Shown: piece after piece, positions 36,307 to 45,257 of the stretch
Numbering within the stretch: position 1 is the stretch's first letter
How the letters are laid out: each line of letters starts with the position of its first letter
Assembly: GCF_947500655.1 (NCBI RefSeq)
Contig: NZ_CANMSK010000004.1
Span: 1 to 64,000 of the forward strand
Source: an uncultured Psychrosphaera sp.
Lineage (GTDB): Bacteria; Pseudomonadota; Gammaproteobacteria; Enterobacterales; Alteromonadaceae
Direction of reading: 5' to 3'
Length of the DNA stretch: 64,000 nt
Made by a program: the position numbers and the translations under genes
Notes under the pieces: model-generated
Told to the model about the DNA's origin: nothing
What the model saw: only the letters and a program-made list of their open reading frames with translations
The model's database searches: none

Positions 36307-36483
36307 ATGATTAAGTTTTTCTTCCTTATCCCTACACTATTGTGTATTTGTTGGTGGTTATATTTACACCAAAACAACTGGTCCATAGAGCAAGGTAAAA
36401 AAGGGTTCTTTTACATTATTGGACTATCTTTGGTCACTATCATATTTTACAGCTTTATGTACTTGCTTAATCATAGTAGTTAA
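36307..36483 (+). CDS. 58-residue membrane protein
   Basis: A short gene with two hydrophobic segments (about residues 3-20 and 34-54) separated by the polar LHQNNWSIEQGKKG turn. It reads as a coherent two-helix membrane hairpin, ends 95 bp before a bidirectional terminator, and resembles small proteins I recall from related genomes at this position. A GAG five bases before the ATG is a weak ribosome binding site. Function unknown. Confidence 0.6.
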   Translation: MIKFFFLIPTLLCICWWLYLHQNNWSIEQGKKGFFYIIGLSLVTIIFYSFMYLLNHSS

Positions 36484-36570
36484 TTTCCTTTTTTGTGTAA
36501 ATTTGTACATAAAATAGGAATTATTTAATTAAAAAAGATTTAACAAAAGGTGTGATTTTTTGAGGATATA

Positions 36571-36610
36571 AAATAAAAAAATCCGCCAACAAAACTGATG
36601 GCGGATTTTT
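36571..36610. terminator. bidirectional terminator between the small membrane gene and sspB
   Basis: A 10-bp stem AAATCCGCCA (36579-36588) / TGGCGGATTT (36599-36608), with U-runs on both strands. It ends the sspA-sspB transcript on the minus strand. Confidence 0.88.
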
Positions 36611-36628
36611 AACTAATCTTATTCACAT

Positions 36629-37105
36629 TTATTTCACGATAGAAAGATGTGAACCTTTTTTAGCTTTTGTTTGTTGTTTGTCGTGCTCAGAGGATAATTC
36701 TTCAGAACTAGACTCAACTACTGATATATGAGAAGAGTGATCGTCATCCAACTCGTAGTCAATATCTTCTAATTCAAATTCCTCTGGCGGAAACATAGTA
36801 CCAGCACCATTCTCTTGAGCGTATATAGCACTTATTGCATAAATAGGGATATATACTTCAAAAGGAACACCACCAAATCTTGCAGAAAAAGTAATTTGCT
36901 GTTTATCCATATTGAATAATTGCACTGCTGATGGACTTATATTTAATACGACTTGTCCATCTTTTACCGTTTGCTGTGGCACAGTAACATGAGGCAAGTC
37001 GGCTTCAACAACTATGTAAGGTGTACATTCGTTATCTAAAATCCAATCATAAAACGCCTTTAATAAATAAGGGCGATTTGAGCTCATGTTTATTGTCTCT
37101 GACAT
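36629..37105 (-). CDS. sspB: ClpXP adaptor protein SspB
   Basis: A 158-residue adaptor that delivers ssrA-tagged and other proteins to ClpXP. The folded N-terminal domain begins NRPYLLKAFYDWILDNECTPYIVVEA, followed by a long acidic and flexible linker. The C-terminal HLSIVK is the short ClpX-binding tail typical of SspB. It follows sspA by 9 bp as in other gammaproteobacteria. Confidence 0.94.
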   Translation of the reverse strand: MSETINMSSNRPYLLKAFYDWILDNECTPYIVVEADLPHVTVPQQTVKDGQVVLNISPSAVQLFNMDKQQITFSARFGGVPFEVYIPIYAISAIYAQENGAGTMFPPEEFELEDIDYELDDDHSSHISVVESSSEELSSEHDKQQTKAKKGSHLSIVK

Positions 37106-37114
37106 AATATAAGC

Positions 37115-37738
37115 TTAATAAGTAGCGTGGATGTCTTTCTCAAGGTCTGTTAAAGACGCTTGGAATGATTCACGTTCAAATACACGTAGCATATATGTTT
37201 TAATTTCTTTAGCTGCAGCGCCTTCAAGTTCAATTCCCCAAGAAGGTAAACGCCATAATAATGGAGCTAAATAACAATCAACTAAACTGAACTCATCGCT
37301 CATGAAATATGGTTGTTCAGCAAAAACAGGAGAAATAGAAAGTATGCTTTCTTTTAACTCTTGACGTGCTTCTTCATCACCATCTTCAATTTTACGAGTT
37401 AAAGAATACCAATCGTTTTCGATACGATCCATCATTAGACGACAACGGCCACGAGCAACTGGATAAACAGGCATTAGTGGCGGATGAGGGAAACGCTCAT
37501 CTAAATATTCATTAATTATATTTGCTCTATACAAACCTAACTCACGATCTATTAACGTAGGCACGTTACCGTAAGGATTAACTTCATATAGGTCTTCAGG
37601 CATGTTGTCAGGCGTTACGTAATTAATATCAACGTTTACTCCTTTTTCCGCCAATACAATACGTACTTGGTGGCTATACATATCGTTAGCACCTGAAAAT
37701 AAGGTCATTACCGCTCTTTTGTTTGCCGAAACTGCCAT
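37115..37738 (-). CDS. sspA: stringent starvation protein A (GST-fold)
   Basis: A 207-residue RNA-polymerase-associated protein with a glutathione-S-transferase fold. The N-terminus AVSANKRAVMTLFSGANDMYSHQVRIVLAEKGV and the NPYGNVPTLIDRE segment are typical. SspA binds RNA polymerase and supports acid and starvation responses. It is upstream of sspB, and a terminator lies between it and petC. Confidence 0.95.
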   Translation of the reverse strand: MAVSANKRAVMTLFSGANDMYSHQVRIVLAEKGVNVDINYVTPDNMPEDLYEVNPYGNVPTLIDRELGLYRANIINEYLDERFPHPPLMPVYPVARGRCRLMMDRIENDWYSLTRKIEDGDEEARQELKESILSISPVFAEQPYFMSDEFSLVDCYLAPLLWRLPSWGIELEGAAAKEIKTYMLRVFERESFQASLTDLEKDIHATY

Positions 37739-37758
37739 TTAACTCTCCGAAATCTTGA

Positions 37759-37778
37759 ATCAAAAAAGGGGCTAAATA
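37759..37778 (-). terminator. terminator of the petABC operon
   Basis: A short stem AAAGGGG / CCCCTTT in the petC-sspA gap, with a run of U residues on the minus strand. It lies about 80 bp past the petC stop, just before sspA. Confidence 0.7.
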
Positions 37779-37861
37779 CCCCTTTCTTTAATATGTGCAG
37801 TATACAGTCAACAGAAACATCAAGCTAGGATTACCTCTGTTAACTGAAATATTGTTTTATT

Positions 37862-38620
37862 CTATTTTACGTCTTTCCAGAATTCTTTCTTAAGAAGTAC
37901 CGCTAAAACAAAAAATATGAAACAGTATAATAAAGCTTTCCAGCCTAAACTTTCACGCTCTAAGATCATTGGTTCGCCAACATAAACCATGAAGTTAGTA
38001 ATATCTAACGCTGCACGGTCATATTCGCCTTCACTCAATTCACCAGAACCATCCACAACAATTCTTTCACCTAAAGAAACACGTTGAAGTTCACCGTCAA
38101 TTAACTGCTCTTCAAAGTGTTCTTCTTTGTGAGGAACACCTTGTAATTCTTGTAGAACATGAGGCATACCAACATCTTTAAATACAGTGTTGTTCACGCC
38201 AAATGGACGAGAAGGATCCACATAGAAAGACTTCAAGTAGCTGTAAATCCAGTCTGGACCACGTAATCGAGCTTCTAATGTTAAATCAGGTGGCGTTGCA
38301 CCAAACCATTTAGCTGAAGCTTTTTCAGGCATCGCATTTTTTATATGAGAGCCGACTTTAGTATCTTTAGTAAATATTAGATTTTCTAAACCTACATCTA
38401 CTGGAATACCTAAGTCATTGAATGTACGTTCATAACGTTGGTACTGCATCTGATGACAACCAGAGCAGTAATTCATGAATAACTTAGCACCACGTTGTAA
38501 GGAGGCTTTATCAGTAAGATCAACATCTGCATGATACGGTAAACCGCCACCGCTAGATGCAAACGCTGTAGATGAAACTAAACCAACAAATAATCCAAAT
38601 GTATAAAGTAACTTTTTCAT
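37862..38620 (-). CDS. petC: ubiquinol-cytochrome c reductase, cytochrome c1
   Basis: A 252-residue membrane-anchored c-type cytochrome. It has a signal peptide, heme motif CSGCH (Cys52, Cys55, His56), and a single C-terminal helix (about residues 228-245) that anchors it with the heme in the periplasm. It takes electrons from the Rieske protein and passes them to cytochrome c. Its start overlaps the petB stop by one base. Confidence 0.96.
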   Translation of the reverse strand: MKKLLYTFGLFVGLVSSTAFASSGGGLPYHADVDLTDKASLQRGAKLFMNYCSGCHQMQYQRYERTFNDLGIPVDVGLENLIFTKDTKVGSHIKNAMPEKASAKWFGATPPDLTLEARLRGPDWIYSYLKSFYVDPSRPFGVNNTVFKDVGMPHVLQELQGVPHKEEHFEEQLIDGELQRVSLGERIVVDGSGELSEGEYDRAALDITNFMVYVGEPMILERESLGWKALLYCFIFFVLAVLLKKEFWKDVK

Positions 38621-39888
38621 TATTTAGTGATCCTATCTGGCAATGGTTTAGTATTTTCATTCTTGCTGTATATCCACAAAGCGGCAAAGAAAGCAAAATA
38701 TAAAACAGTAAATGTAGGGGCTAGTATATCTGATACTGAAGTTGCTGGTGTGCCACCAAAATATCCTAATGCAATAAACGATATTGCAAATACCCATAAG
38801 TTTAATTTATGTAAACCACAACGATAGCGAACCGAGCGAACTTTACCACGGTCTATCCAAGGTAAAAGAGCTAATAAAATGATTGCACCAAACATAGCAA
38901 TAACACCCATTAACTTATGCGGCACTGCTTTCAAGATTGCATAGAAAGGCGTGAAGTACCAAACAGGGAAAACATGTTCAGGCGTTTTTAACGGGTTAGC
39001 AGTTTCAAAATTTGGGTGTTCTATAAACTTGCCATAAAAATCTGGATTAAAGAACATGACATAACAGAATAAGAAAATGAACACACCAAATGCCATTAAG
39101 TCTTTTAAAACCATATGCGGGAAGAAAGGCACAACATCATCCAAAATATCTTTTTTAGATGTGTAGTATTCGTGGAATTCAAACTTAGTTTTATCTTCAT
39201 CTGAAACCGTTCCTTTTTTACGTTTAACATCAACGCCATCAGGATTATTTGACCCAACTTCGTGTAACGCAACAATATGAAGGAATACTAAAATAACAAT
39301 TACTAAAGGTAATGCGATTACATGTAACGCAAAGAAGCGGTTTAATGTAGCACCAGATACAACATAGTCACCACGTATCCAAAGAGCTAAATCATCACCA
39401 ACAAAAGGAATAGCACCAAATAATGAGATAATAACCTGAGCACCCCAATAAGACATTTGTCCCCATGGTAATAAATATCCCATGAAAGCTTCAGCCATTA
39501 GTGCAAGGTAGATAAACATACCAAACAACCACAATAGTTCTCTAGGTTTTTGATAAGAGCCGTACATCATTCCACGGAACATATGAAGGTAAACAACAAC
39601 AAAGAAAGCAGATGCGCCAGTTGAGTGCATATAGCGAATAACCCAACCGTATTCTACATCACGCATGATGTATTCTACTGAAGCAAAAGCGCCTTCGGCA
39701 GATGGTACATAACTCATAGTTAACCAAACACCGGTTAGGATTTGGTTTACAAGTACGATTGTGGCTAAAAAGCCAAATACATACCAAAAGTTCATATTCT
39801 TTGGTGCAGGATATTGCGCCATATGCATGTTATACACACGCGTCATTGGGATGCGAGCATCAATCCAATCAACAATAGTTTTAAACAT
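38620..39888 (-). CDS. petB: ubiquinol-cytochrome c reductase, cytochrome b
   Basis: A 422-residue membrane protein with eight helices and two hemes b. Conserved parts are RYMHSTGASAFFVVVYLHMFRG and RFFALHVIALPLVIVILVFLHIVALH with the four heme histidines, the Qo-site PVWYFTPFYA region (PEWY in many species, here PVWY), and the WGAQV segment. It overlaps petA and petC by one base each, a tightly coupled operon. Confidence 0.97.
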   Translation of the reverse strand: MFKTIVDWIDARIPMTRVYNMHMAQYPAPKNMNFWYVFGFLATIVLVNQILTGVWLTMSYVPSAEGAFASVEYIMRDVEYGWVIRYMHSTGASAFFVVVYLHMFRGMMYGSYQKPRELLWLFGMFIYLALMAEAFMGYLLPWGQMSYWGAQVIISLFGAIPFVGDDLALWIRGDYVVSGATLNRFFALHVIALPLVIVILVFLHIVALHEVGSNNPDGVDVKRKKGTVSDEDKTKFEFHEYYTSKKDILDDVVPFFPHMVLKDLMAFGVFIFLFCYVMFFNPDFYGKFIEHPNFETANPLKTPEHVFPVWYFTPFYAILKAVPHKLMGVIAMFGAIILLALLPWIDRGKVRSVRYRCGLHKLNLWVFAISFIALGYFGGTPATSVSDILAPTFTVLYFAFFAALWIYSKNENTKPLPDRITK

Positions 39889-40484
39889 TACGCAGCTCCT
39901 TCTTTATCTTTACCAATTAAGATAGTGGTGTCGTCAATATAATAATAAGGAGGGATCTGTAAGTTTAACCCTGCAGGAACACCTTTAAACACACGACCGG
40001 CTAAGTCAAATTTAGAACCGTGACATGGACAGAAGAAGCCTGAGTTAACTCCTTCAACAATTTCCTCATAACCTTCAGAGATATATGTTGGAGAACAACC
40101 TAAATGCGTACAAATACCAACAGCAACTAAAATCTCTTCTCGTGAAGATCGAGTCATATTTTTAGCATAGCTTGGTTGTTGCTTTTCTTCAGTCGATTCA
40201 GGGTCTAATAATTTATCCCCAATCTGACCAAGTTGTTCAAGCATCTTTGGAGTACGGTATACAACCCAAACAGGTTTGCCGCGCCACTCAACTCTGATCA
40301 ATTGACCAAGTTCAAGTTTGGTAATATCTACTTCAACTGGGGCCCCTGCCGATTTTGCTCTGGCACTTGGGTTCCATGAAGCAATGAAGGGTACTGCCAC
40401 CGCTACCGCTCCTGCACCACCAACCACTGTGGTTGCTGCAGTAAGGAAACGACGACGACTATTGTCTACAGGCACATTGCTCAT
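39888..40484 (-). CDS. petA: ubiquinol-cytochrome c reductase, Rieske iron-sulfur subunit
   Basis: The Rieske protein, about 198 residues from ATG 40484, which has GGAG eight bases upstream; the frame is open 33 bp farther but without a site. The N-terminus SRRRFLTAATTVVGG is a Tat-type signal anchor. The 2Fe-2S cluster ligands are in CTHLGC and CPCHGS. First gene of petABC, which lies between sspA and rpsI as in many non-enteric gammaproteobacteria. Confidence 0.96.
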   Translation of the reverse strand: MSNVPVDNSRRRFLTAATTVVGGAGAVAVAVPFIASWNPSARAKSAGAPVEVDITKLELGQLIRVEWRGKPVWVVYRTPKMLEQLGQIGDKLLDPESTEEKQQPSYAKNMTRSSREEILVAVGICTHLGCSPTYISEGYEEIVEGVNSGFFCPCHGSKFDLAGRVFKGVPAGLNLQIPPYYYIDDTTILIGKDKEGAA

Positions 40485-40690
40485 CCAATATTCTCCGCGA
40501 TTAGGATTAATAAGCATGTAAGAATTACTTAAGACTAGATAACGAACTCTTACATTTTTGTTATTGTAGAGGATTCTACCGAAAAAGCCCTATACAAAAC
40601 AAGGCAATATAGTCATTAAGAAATAAAAAAGTGCGAATTAGTAAATATCATCACTAAGTAGCTCAATTTTTATGCTTAATTTACTTTTTA

Positions 40691-40723
40691 AAAAGCAAAA
40701 AAAAGTCCGCATAGCGGACTTTT
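40691..40723 (-). terminator. terminator of rplM-rpsI
   Basis: Stem AAAAGTCCGC (40701-40710) / GCGGACTTTT (40714-40723) with a tight ATA loop, and a U-rich tail on the minus strand. It is 25 bp past the rpsI stop. Confidence 0.85.
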
Positions 40724-40747
40724 TCGAAACAGTTTGTAAAACAAATA

Positions 40748-41140
40748 TTAACGTTTTGAGAACTGAGGACGTTTACGTGCTTTATGTAGACCAACTTTCT
40801 TACGTTCAACTTTACGAGCATCACGAGTTACATAACCCGCTTTACGTAGAGCCGGACGAAGTGATTCGTCAAATTGCATTAATGCACGAGTAATTCCGTG
40901 ACGAATTGCGCCAGCTTGACCAGTAGTACCACCACCTGTAACAGTGATGTAAAGGTCAAATTTCTCTAGAACTTCAACTAACTCTAAAGGTTGACGAACA
41001 ACCATGCGAGCAGTTTCACGACTAAAGAAGTCTTCAATTGTACGTTTGTTAATTACGATGTTGCCTGTACCTGGACGTAAAAATACACGAGCAGTAGAGC
41101 TCTTACGACGACCAGTTCCATAATATTGAGTATCAGCCAT
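40748..41140 (-). CDS. rpsI: 30S ribosomal protein S9
   Basis: A 130-residue ribosomal protein with the N-terminal [16 protein letters not shown] and the basic C-terminal tail ending RPQFSKR, which reaches the decoding centre near P-site tRNA. It follows rplM by 12 bp, the universal L13-S9 operon. Confidence 0.98.
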   Translation of the reverse strand: MADTQYYGTGRRKSSTARVFLRPGTGNIVINKRTIEDFFSRETARMVVRQPLELVEVLEKFDLYITVTGGGTTGQAGAIRHGITRALMQFDESLRPALRKAGYVTRDARKVERKKVGLHKARKRPQFSKR

Positions 41141-41152
41141 GTCTTATGTTCC

Positions 41153-41581
41153 TTAAATATCTAATACTTGAGGTTGCTGAGCAGCATGTGAATGCTCTGC
41201 GCCTTTGTATACTTTAAGCTTACGGAACATTGCACGTCCTAATGGACCACGCGGCAACATGCCTTTAACTGCTTTTTCGATGATCATTTCAGGTTTTTTA
41301 GCCTGTAAGTCATCAAAGTTTATGTCTTTAATACCACCTGGGTAACCAGAGTGAGAGTAGTAAATTTTGCCTTGGCCTTTGTTGCCAGTAACAGTTACTT
41401 TCTCAGCATTGATAACGATGATGTAGTCACCTGTATCCATGTGCGGAGTGTACTCAGGTTTATGCTTGCCACGTAAACGTAGAGCAATTTCTGTTGCGAT
41501 ACGACCAAGGGTTTTGCCCTCAGCGTCCACAACGTACCAATCACGAGTGATTGTTGATGGTGTTGCAGTAAAGGTTTTCAT
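41153..41581 (-). CDS. rplM: 50S ribosomal protein L13
   Basis: A 142-residue ribosomal protein, starting [20 protein letters not shown] with the conserved GKTLGRIAT and [10 protein letters not shown] segments. First gene of rplM-rpsI. In E. coli L13 represses its own operon through the leader; here a structured leader is visible at 41640-41729. Confidence 0.98.
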   Translation of the reverse strand: MKTFTATPSTITRDWYVVDAEGKTLGRIATEIALRLRGKHKPEYTPHMDTGDYIIVINAEKVTVTGNKGQGKIYYSHSGYPGGIKDINFDDLQAKKPEMIIEKAVKGMLPRGPLGRAMFRKLKVYKGAEHSHAAQQPQVLDI

Positions 41582-41649
41582 TATATGAACCTAACAATAA
41601 AATAAGTTTAAGCCAGTAGTTTGCATCAGTTGATATCAAACCACCCCAA

Positions 41650-41702
41650 TTCATTCGCACCCCTTCGAGTGCTTAACCATTTGCAGGCTAATGCAAAGGT
41701 TA
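41650..41702 (-). promoter_or_regulatory. structured 5' leader of rplM-rpsI
   Basis: In the leader on the minus strand, a long hairpin pairs TAACC and TTTGCA with TGCAAA and GGTTA (41674-41702) with only one unpaired base in the stem and a 6-nt loop. It is followed by a second small stem GCAC/GTGC (41657-41674). Such tandem stems before rplM suit autogenous control by L13. The leader is about 135 nt from the -10 box to the start codon. Confidence 0.6.
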
Positions 41703-41723
41703 GTAACGGTGGGTAGGCGCGGC

Positions 41724-41729
41724 ATTATA
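41724..41729 (-). promoter_or_regulatory. -10 box of the rplM-rpsI promoter with GC-rich discriminator
   Basis: A perfect TATAAT on the minus strand followed by GCCGCGCC. A GC-rich discriminator after the -10 is typical of ribosomal promoters under ppGpp/DksA control. The -35 is not obvious. Confidence 0.65.
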
Positions 41730-41865
41730 CAGACTTAAAATGAAAGATCATCTAAAAATTGTACAAATAGAAAATAAAGCTAAAAGAAAAGTAAAGCACA
41801 CTAGAAATTGGTCAACAAAAGGCTTAAAACAATCTAATTAAATAAATACACAATTACGACTAAGT

Positions 41866-42981
41866 CTAAGGTATATGCGGCTCTGCCAAGTATTCTTTGC
41901 TTTGCATTTCTTGTAAGCGACTAATGCAGCGTTTAAATTCAAAAACTAACGTACCATCGGTATATAGTTGTTCCAATTCAGCTTGTGCGGTAATAATAAG
42001 TTTTACCTTACGTTCATAAAACTCATCAACCATAGCAATAAAACGTCTTGCCGCATCATCATTGGCTCGGCTCATTTGTTTGACGTTAGACAATAATACA
42101 GAATGATAAATTCGACTTATCTCCATATAATCTAATTGTGAACGAGCACTTTCACAGATAGCATTAAAGTCAAACCAAACCACTCCGTCAGCAACTTCTC
42201 TGGTGGCTATAGAGCGCCCTTCTATTTCTATATTTGAATTCTGTACACTCTCTTCTGGCGATAGTTGCTGAAAATAAGATTGGATATTAAGGTCCGCCTG
42301 TTCATCGCACGGATAGTGATAAATCTCAGCTTTTTCTAAGGTTCTTAATCGATAATCAATACCTGAGTCGACATTTACGATGTCACAATGTTTCTTTAGT
42401 AAAGCAATAGCTGGTAAAAAACGAGCGCGTTGCAAACCATTTTTATATAAATCATCCGGTACTATATTTGAGGTAGTGACAAACACCACACCTAATTTAA
42501 ACAACTCTTCTAATAAGGTGCCCAAAATCATAGCATCGGTAATATCTGATACAAAAAACTCGTCAAAACAAATAATTGAAGTCTCTGCTGCAAATATCTT
42601 TGCTACTTGTTTTAATGGGTCTTCAACACCGTTAAGTTTATTCATTTCATCATGCACTTTATGCATAAAGCGGTGAAAATGAATTCTCAATTTCTTTTCA
42701 GTAGGCAAACAGTCAAAAAAAGTATCAACTAAATATGTTTTACCACGGCCAACGCCGCCCCAAAAATAAATACCTTGTACTTGTGCAGTTGCATTTATAT
42801 TTTTGTTAAATAACTTACTTATAAAAGACGGCTTATTATTTGACGCTTGAATGAAATCATCGTACAAACGCTGTAAGTTCTTTACCGCATTTTCTTGATC
42901 TTCATCATACTGAAACTCTGATTTAAGCAAGTCTTTTTGATATTGTTGCCACGGTGTTAATGGATTTATATTGTTTGGCAT
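41866..42981 (-). CDS. zapE: cell division protein ZapE (AFG1-like ATPase)
   Basis: A 371-residue AAA-type ATPase of the AFG1/ZapE family. Walker A is GGVGRGKT (75-82), Walker B is IICFDEFFVSD, and sensor elements TTSNIVPDDLYKNGLQR and the C-terminal RFIAMVDEFYERKVKL are present. ZapE acts on the FtsZ ring late in division. It is divergent from zapG with about 210 bp between, the same neighbourhood as yhcM/yhcB in E. coli. Confidence 0.94.
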   Translation of the reverse strand: MPNNINPLTPWQQYQKDLLKSEFQYDEDQENAVKNLQRLYDDFIQASNNKPSFISKLFNKNINATAQVQGIYFWGGVGRGKTYLVDTFFDCLPTEKKLRIHFHRFMHKVHDEMNKLNGVEDPLKQVAKIFAAETSIICFDEFFVSDITDAMILGTLLEELFKLGVVFVTTSNIVPDDLYKNGLQRARFLPAIALLKKHCDIVNVDSGIDYRLRTLEKAEIYHYPCDEQADLNIQSYFQQLSPEESVQNSNIEIEGRSIATREVADGVVWFDFNAICESARSQLDYMEISRIYHSVLLSNVKQMSRANDDAARRFIAMVDEFYERKVKLIITAQAELEQLYTDGTLVFEFKRCISRLQEMQSKEYLAEPHIP

Positions 42982-43194
42982 AAGTTTACTATTTAAATTT
43001 TAAAATAAGTCCCAATAAACAAATAATAACATGAGCAAGCTAAGCGCCCAATTACCAATTGATATTTAAATAATTTTATTATCAATTAAATTAATTTGTT
43101 ATTGGGTAACAAGCCAATAATCATTTATGCTTAAGCTAAGTGGAAGCAAATAAAATCCACGTGTCTTTTAAGGCTTCATTTTTAAGGAATATTT

Positions 43195-43626
43195 ATGGAA
43201 ACAGTAATTGGTATTATGGTTTTTGCTTTAGGGCTGATTGCCGGTATTGGCATTATGATCTTAAGAACACGAATGACAACGGGTTCATTGCAAACTAAAG
43301 AAGCACTAAGTAATTGCCAGCAAGAAAATGCGCAACTAAAACAAAATTGGCAAGATAACTTAGCTGCGTTTCGTTCAGTTGCAACAAATTTACATGAAAT
43401 GTCAAAACATATAGATAGTCAGATTGAAGATGCTGAATATATTCTTGAGGATAAAAAGCAACCGCCTGCATTTCCATTTTTCTCAAAAGAAGCGACTAGC
43501 ATTTTATCTAATTCTTATAGAAAGCCGAAAGAAGAACTTAATAGCGATAATCAACCATTGGATTACTCAGGCTCAGCCTCAGGTGTATTTAAAGGCTCAA
43601 ACAATATTCAAAAAAATGACGACTAA
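43195..43626 (+). CDS. zapG: ZapG/YhcB-family cell-envelope protein (DUF1043)
   Basis: A 143-residue inner-membrane protein with one N-terminal helix (about 3-22), then a coiled-coil stretch (SNCQQENAQLKQNWQDNLAAF) and a flexible C-terminus. The family links cell division and envelope synthesis in E. coli. Its location between zapE and degQ supports the call. The ATG follows AAGGA. Confidence 0.88.
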   Translation: METVIGIMVFALGLIAGIGIMILRTRMTTGSLQTKEALSNCQQENAQLKQNWQDNLAAFRSVATNLHEMSKHIDSQIEDAEYILEDKKQPPAFPFFSKEATSILSNSYRKPKEELNSDNQPLDYSGSASGVFKGSNNIQKNDD

Positions 43627-43759
43627 TCTAACTCATTATCATGGCAGTGAGTATCCACAACTCATTGCCTCAACATAAAAAGTAACAAAATGTAAATTTG
43701 CTGAACTAAGTTTAATTCAACCTGTCTGTACAAATAACACTTTAAGGAGTACGAAATAA

Positions 43760-45142
43760 ATGACAGCTTCTGTTAAATCTCAAATCATAAAATTAACCAC
43801 TATCTCTGCATTTGTTATTGCAACTCTGGCAATATCACCAAATGCGAACGCCGCATTCCCTTTCTCAACAACTAAGCAGGAAATACCATCCCTTGCTCCC
43901 ATGTTAGAGAAAGTCACACCAGCTGTTGTCACAGTAGCTGTTGAAGGCAGCAAAGAAATAAAAGCAAATGTTGATCCCTTTCAATACTTTTTTGGCAATC
44001 GTAACGGAACCCCCAGAACTCAAGAGAGACCATTTAAAGGTATGGGCTCCGGTGTCATTATTGATAAAGACAAAGGTTATATCGTTACCAACTATCATGT
44101 CATAAATGATGCAGACAAAATCATGATCAAATTGAAAGATGGTCGTGAATTTGAAGCAACAAAATTAGGTGGCGATAAAGAAAGTGATATTGCTGTATTA
44201 AAAATTGATCCAATTAACCTTGAAGAAATAAAAATAGCAAATTCAGATAACGCTAGAGTTGGTGATTATGTTGTAGCAATAGGTAATCCATTTGGTTTAG
44301 GTCAAACCGTTACTTCAGGAATAATTAGTGCTAAAGGTCGCTCAGGCTTAATGGGACAAAATCAAGGTTTAGAAGACTTTATACAAACTGATGCAGCCAT
44401 AAATAGCGGTAATTCAGGCGGTGCACTTGTTAATTTAAAAGGTGAACTTGTTGGCATAAACACCGCAATTATTGCCCCAAGTGGCGGTAATGTGGGCATT
44501 GGTTTTGCCATACCATCAGAAATGATGAACAACTTAATGAGCCAAATCATAGAATTTGGTGAAGTCAAACGTGGTGTGTTAGGTATTTCAGGCTCAAATT
44601 TTGATGCTGCAATGGCCAAATCTTTTGGTGTTGATGTAGCTCAGGGAGCATTTGTTGCAGAAGTCGTTCCCGACTCATCAGCTGATAAAGGTGGTTTGAA
44701 AATAGGTGATATTATTACTCATGTGAATGGTAATAAAATCAAATCCTTTGACGAACTAAAAAGTAAAGTTGCCACTAAAGGTGCCGGCAAAGAAGTCGAA
44801 TTAACCGCTTTACGAGATGGCGACGAAGTAACTCTTACTGTCACATTAGGCTCAGCCGATAAACAAGCTATTACAGCAGAAATAATTCATCCATCGCTAA
44901 AAGGTGCCAAACTAGCTAACGGTAAAACGGTACGAGGTGATGAAGGTGTAGAGATCACTGAGCTAGATGAGCGCTCTCCTGCTGCTTTGAGAGGCTTTAA
45001 AAAAGGTGATGTTATTATTGCGGTCAACCGCAGCCGATTAACTAGTGTTGCAGAATTACGCGATATATTACCTAAAACCAAAGATGTATTAGCGTTTAAT
45101 GTTGTCAGAGGTGATAGTTCTCTTTATATATTAATAAGATAA
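43760..45142 (+). CDS. degQ: periplasmic Do-family serine protease (DegQ/DegP)
   Basis: A 460-residue HtrA protease with an N-terminal signal peptide. The catalytic triad is His113 (TNYHVIND), Asp143 (SDIAVLK) and Ser219 (GNSGGAL), and two PDZ domains follow. The LA-loop is short, which favours DegQ over DegP. It degrades or holds misfolded periplasmic proteins. degS follows, as in E. coli, but with a terminator between. Confidence 0.93.
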   Translation: MTASVKSQIIKLTTISAFVIATLAISPNANAAFPFSTTKQEIPSLAPMLEKVTPAVVTVAVEGSKEIKANVDPFQYFFGNRNGTPRTQERPFKGMGSGVIIDKDKGYIVTNYHVINDADKIMIKLKDGREFEATKLGGDKESDIAVLKIDPINLEEIKIANSDNARVGDYVVAIGNPFGLGQTVTSGIISAKGRSGLMGQNQGLEDFIQTDAAINSGNSGGALVNLKGELVGINTAIIAPSGGNVGIGFAIPSEMMNNLMSQIIEFGEVKRGVLGISGSNFDAAMAKSFGVDVAQGAFVAEVVPDSSADKGGLKIGDIITHVNGNKIKSFDELKSKVATKGAGKEVELTALRDGDEVTLTVTLGSADKQAITAEIIHPSLKGAKLANGKTVRGDEGVEITELDERSPAALRGFKKGDVIIAVNRSRLTSVAELRDILPKTKDVLAFNVVRGDSSLYILIR

Positions 45143-45162
45143 ATAGAAATTGAAGCAATAAG

Positions 45163-45196
45163 AACCTACAATAGATAATATTGTAGGTTTTTTTAT
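45163..45196 (+). terminator. terminator of degQ
   Basis: A 10-bp stem AACCTACAAT (45163-45172) / ATTGTAGGTT (45180-45189) followed by seven T residues. It separates degQ from degS. Confidence 0.9.
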
Positions 45197-45257
45197 GACT
45201 TTATTATATTTAGCATAAGCACTTAATATTGAGTCAATTATTTATTTTGGATACTGA

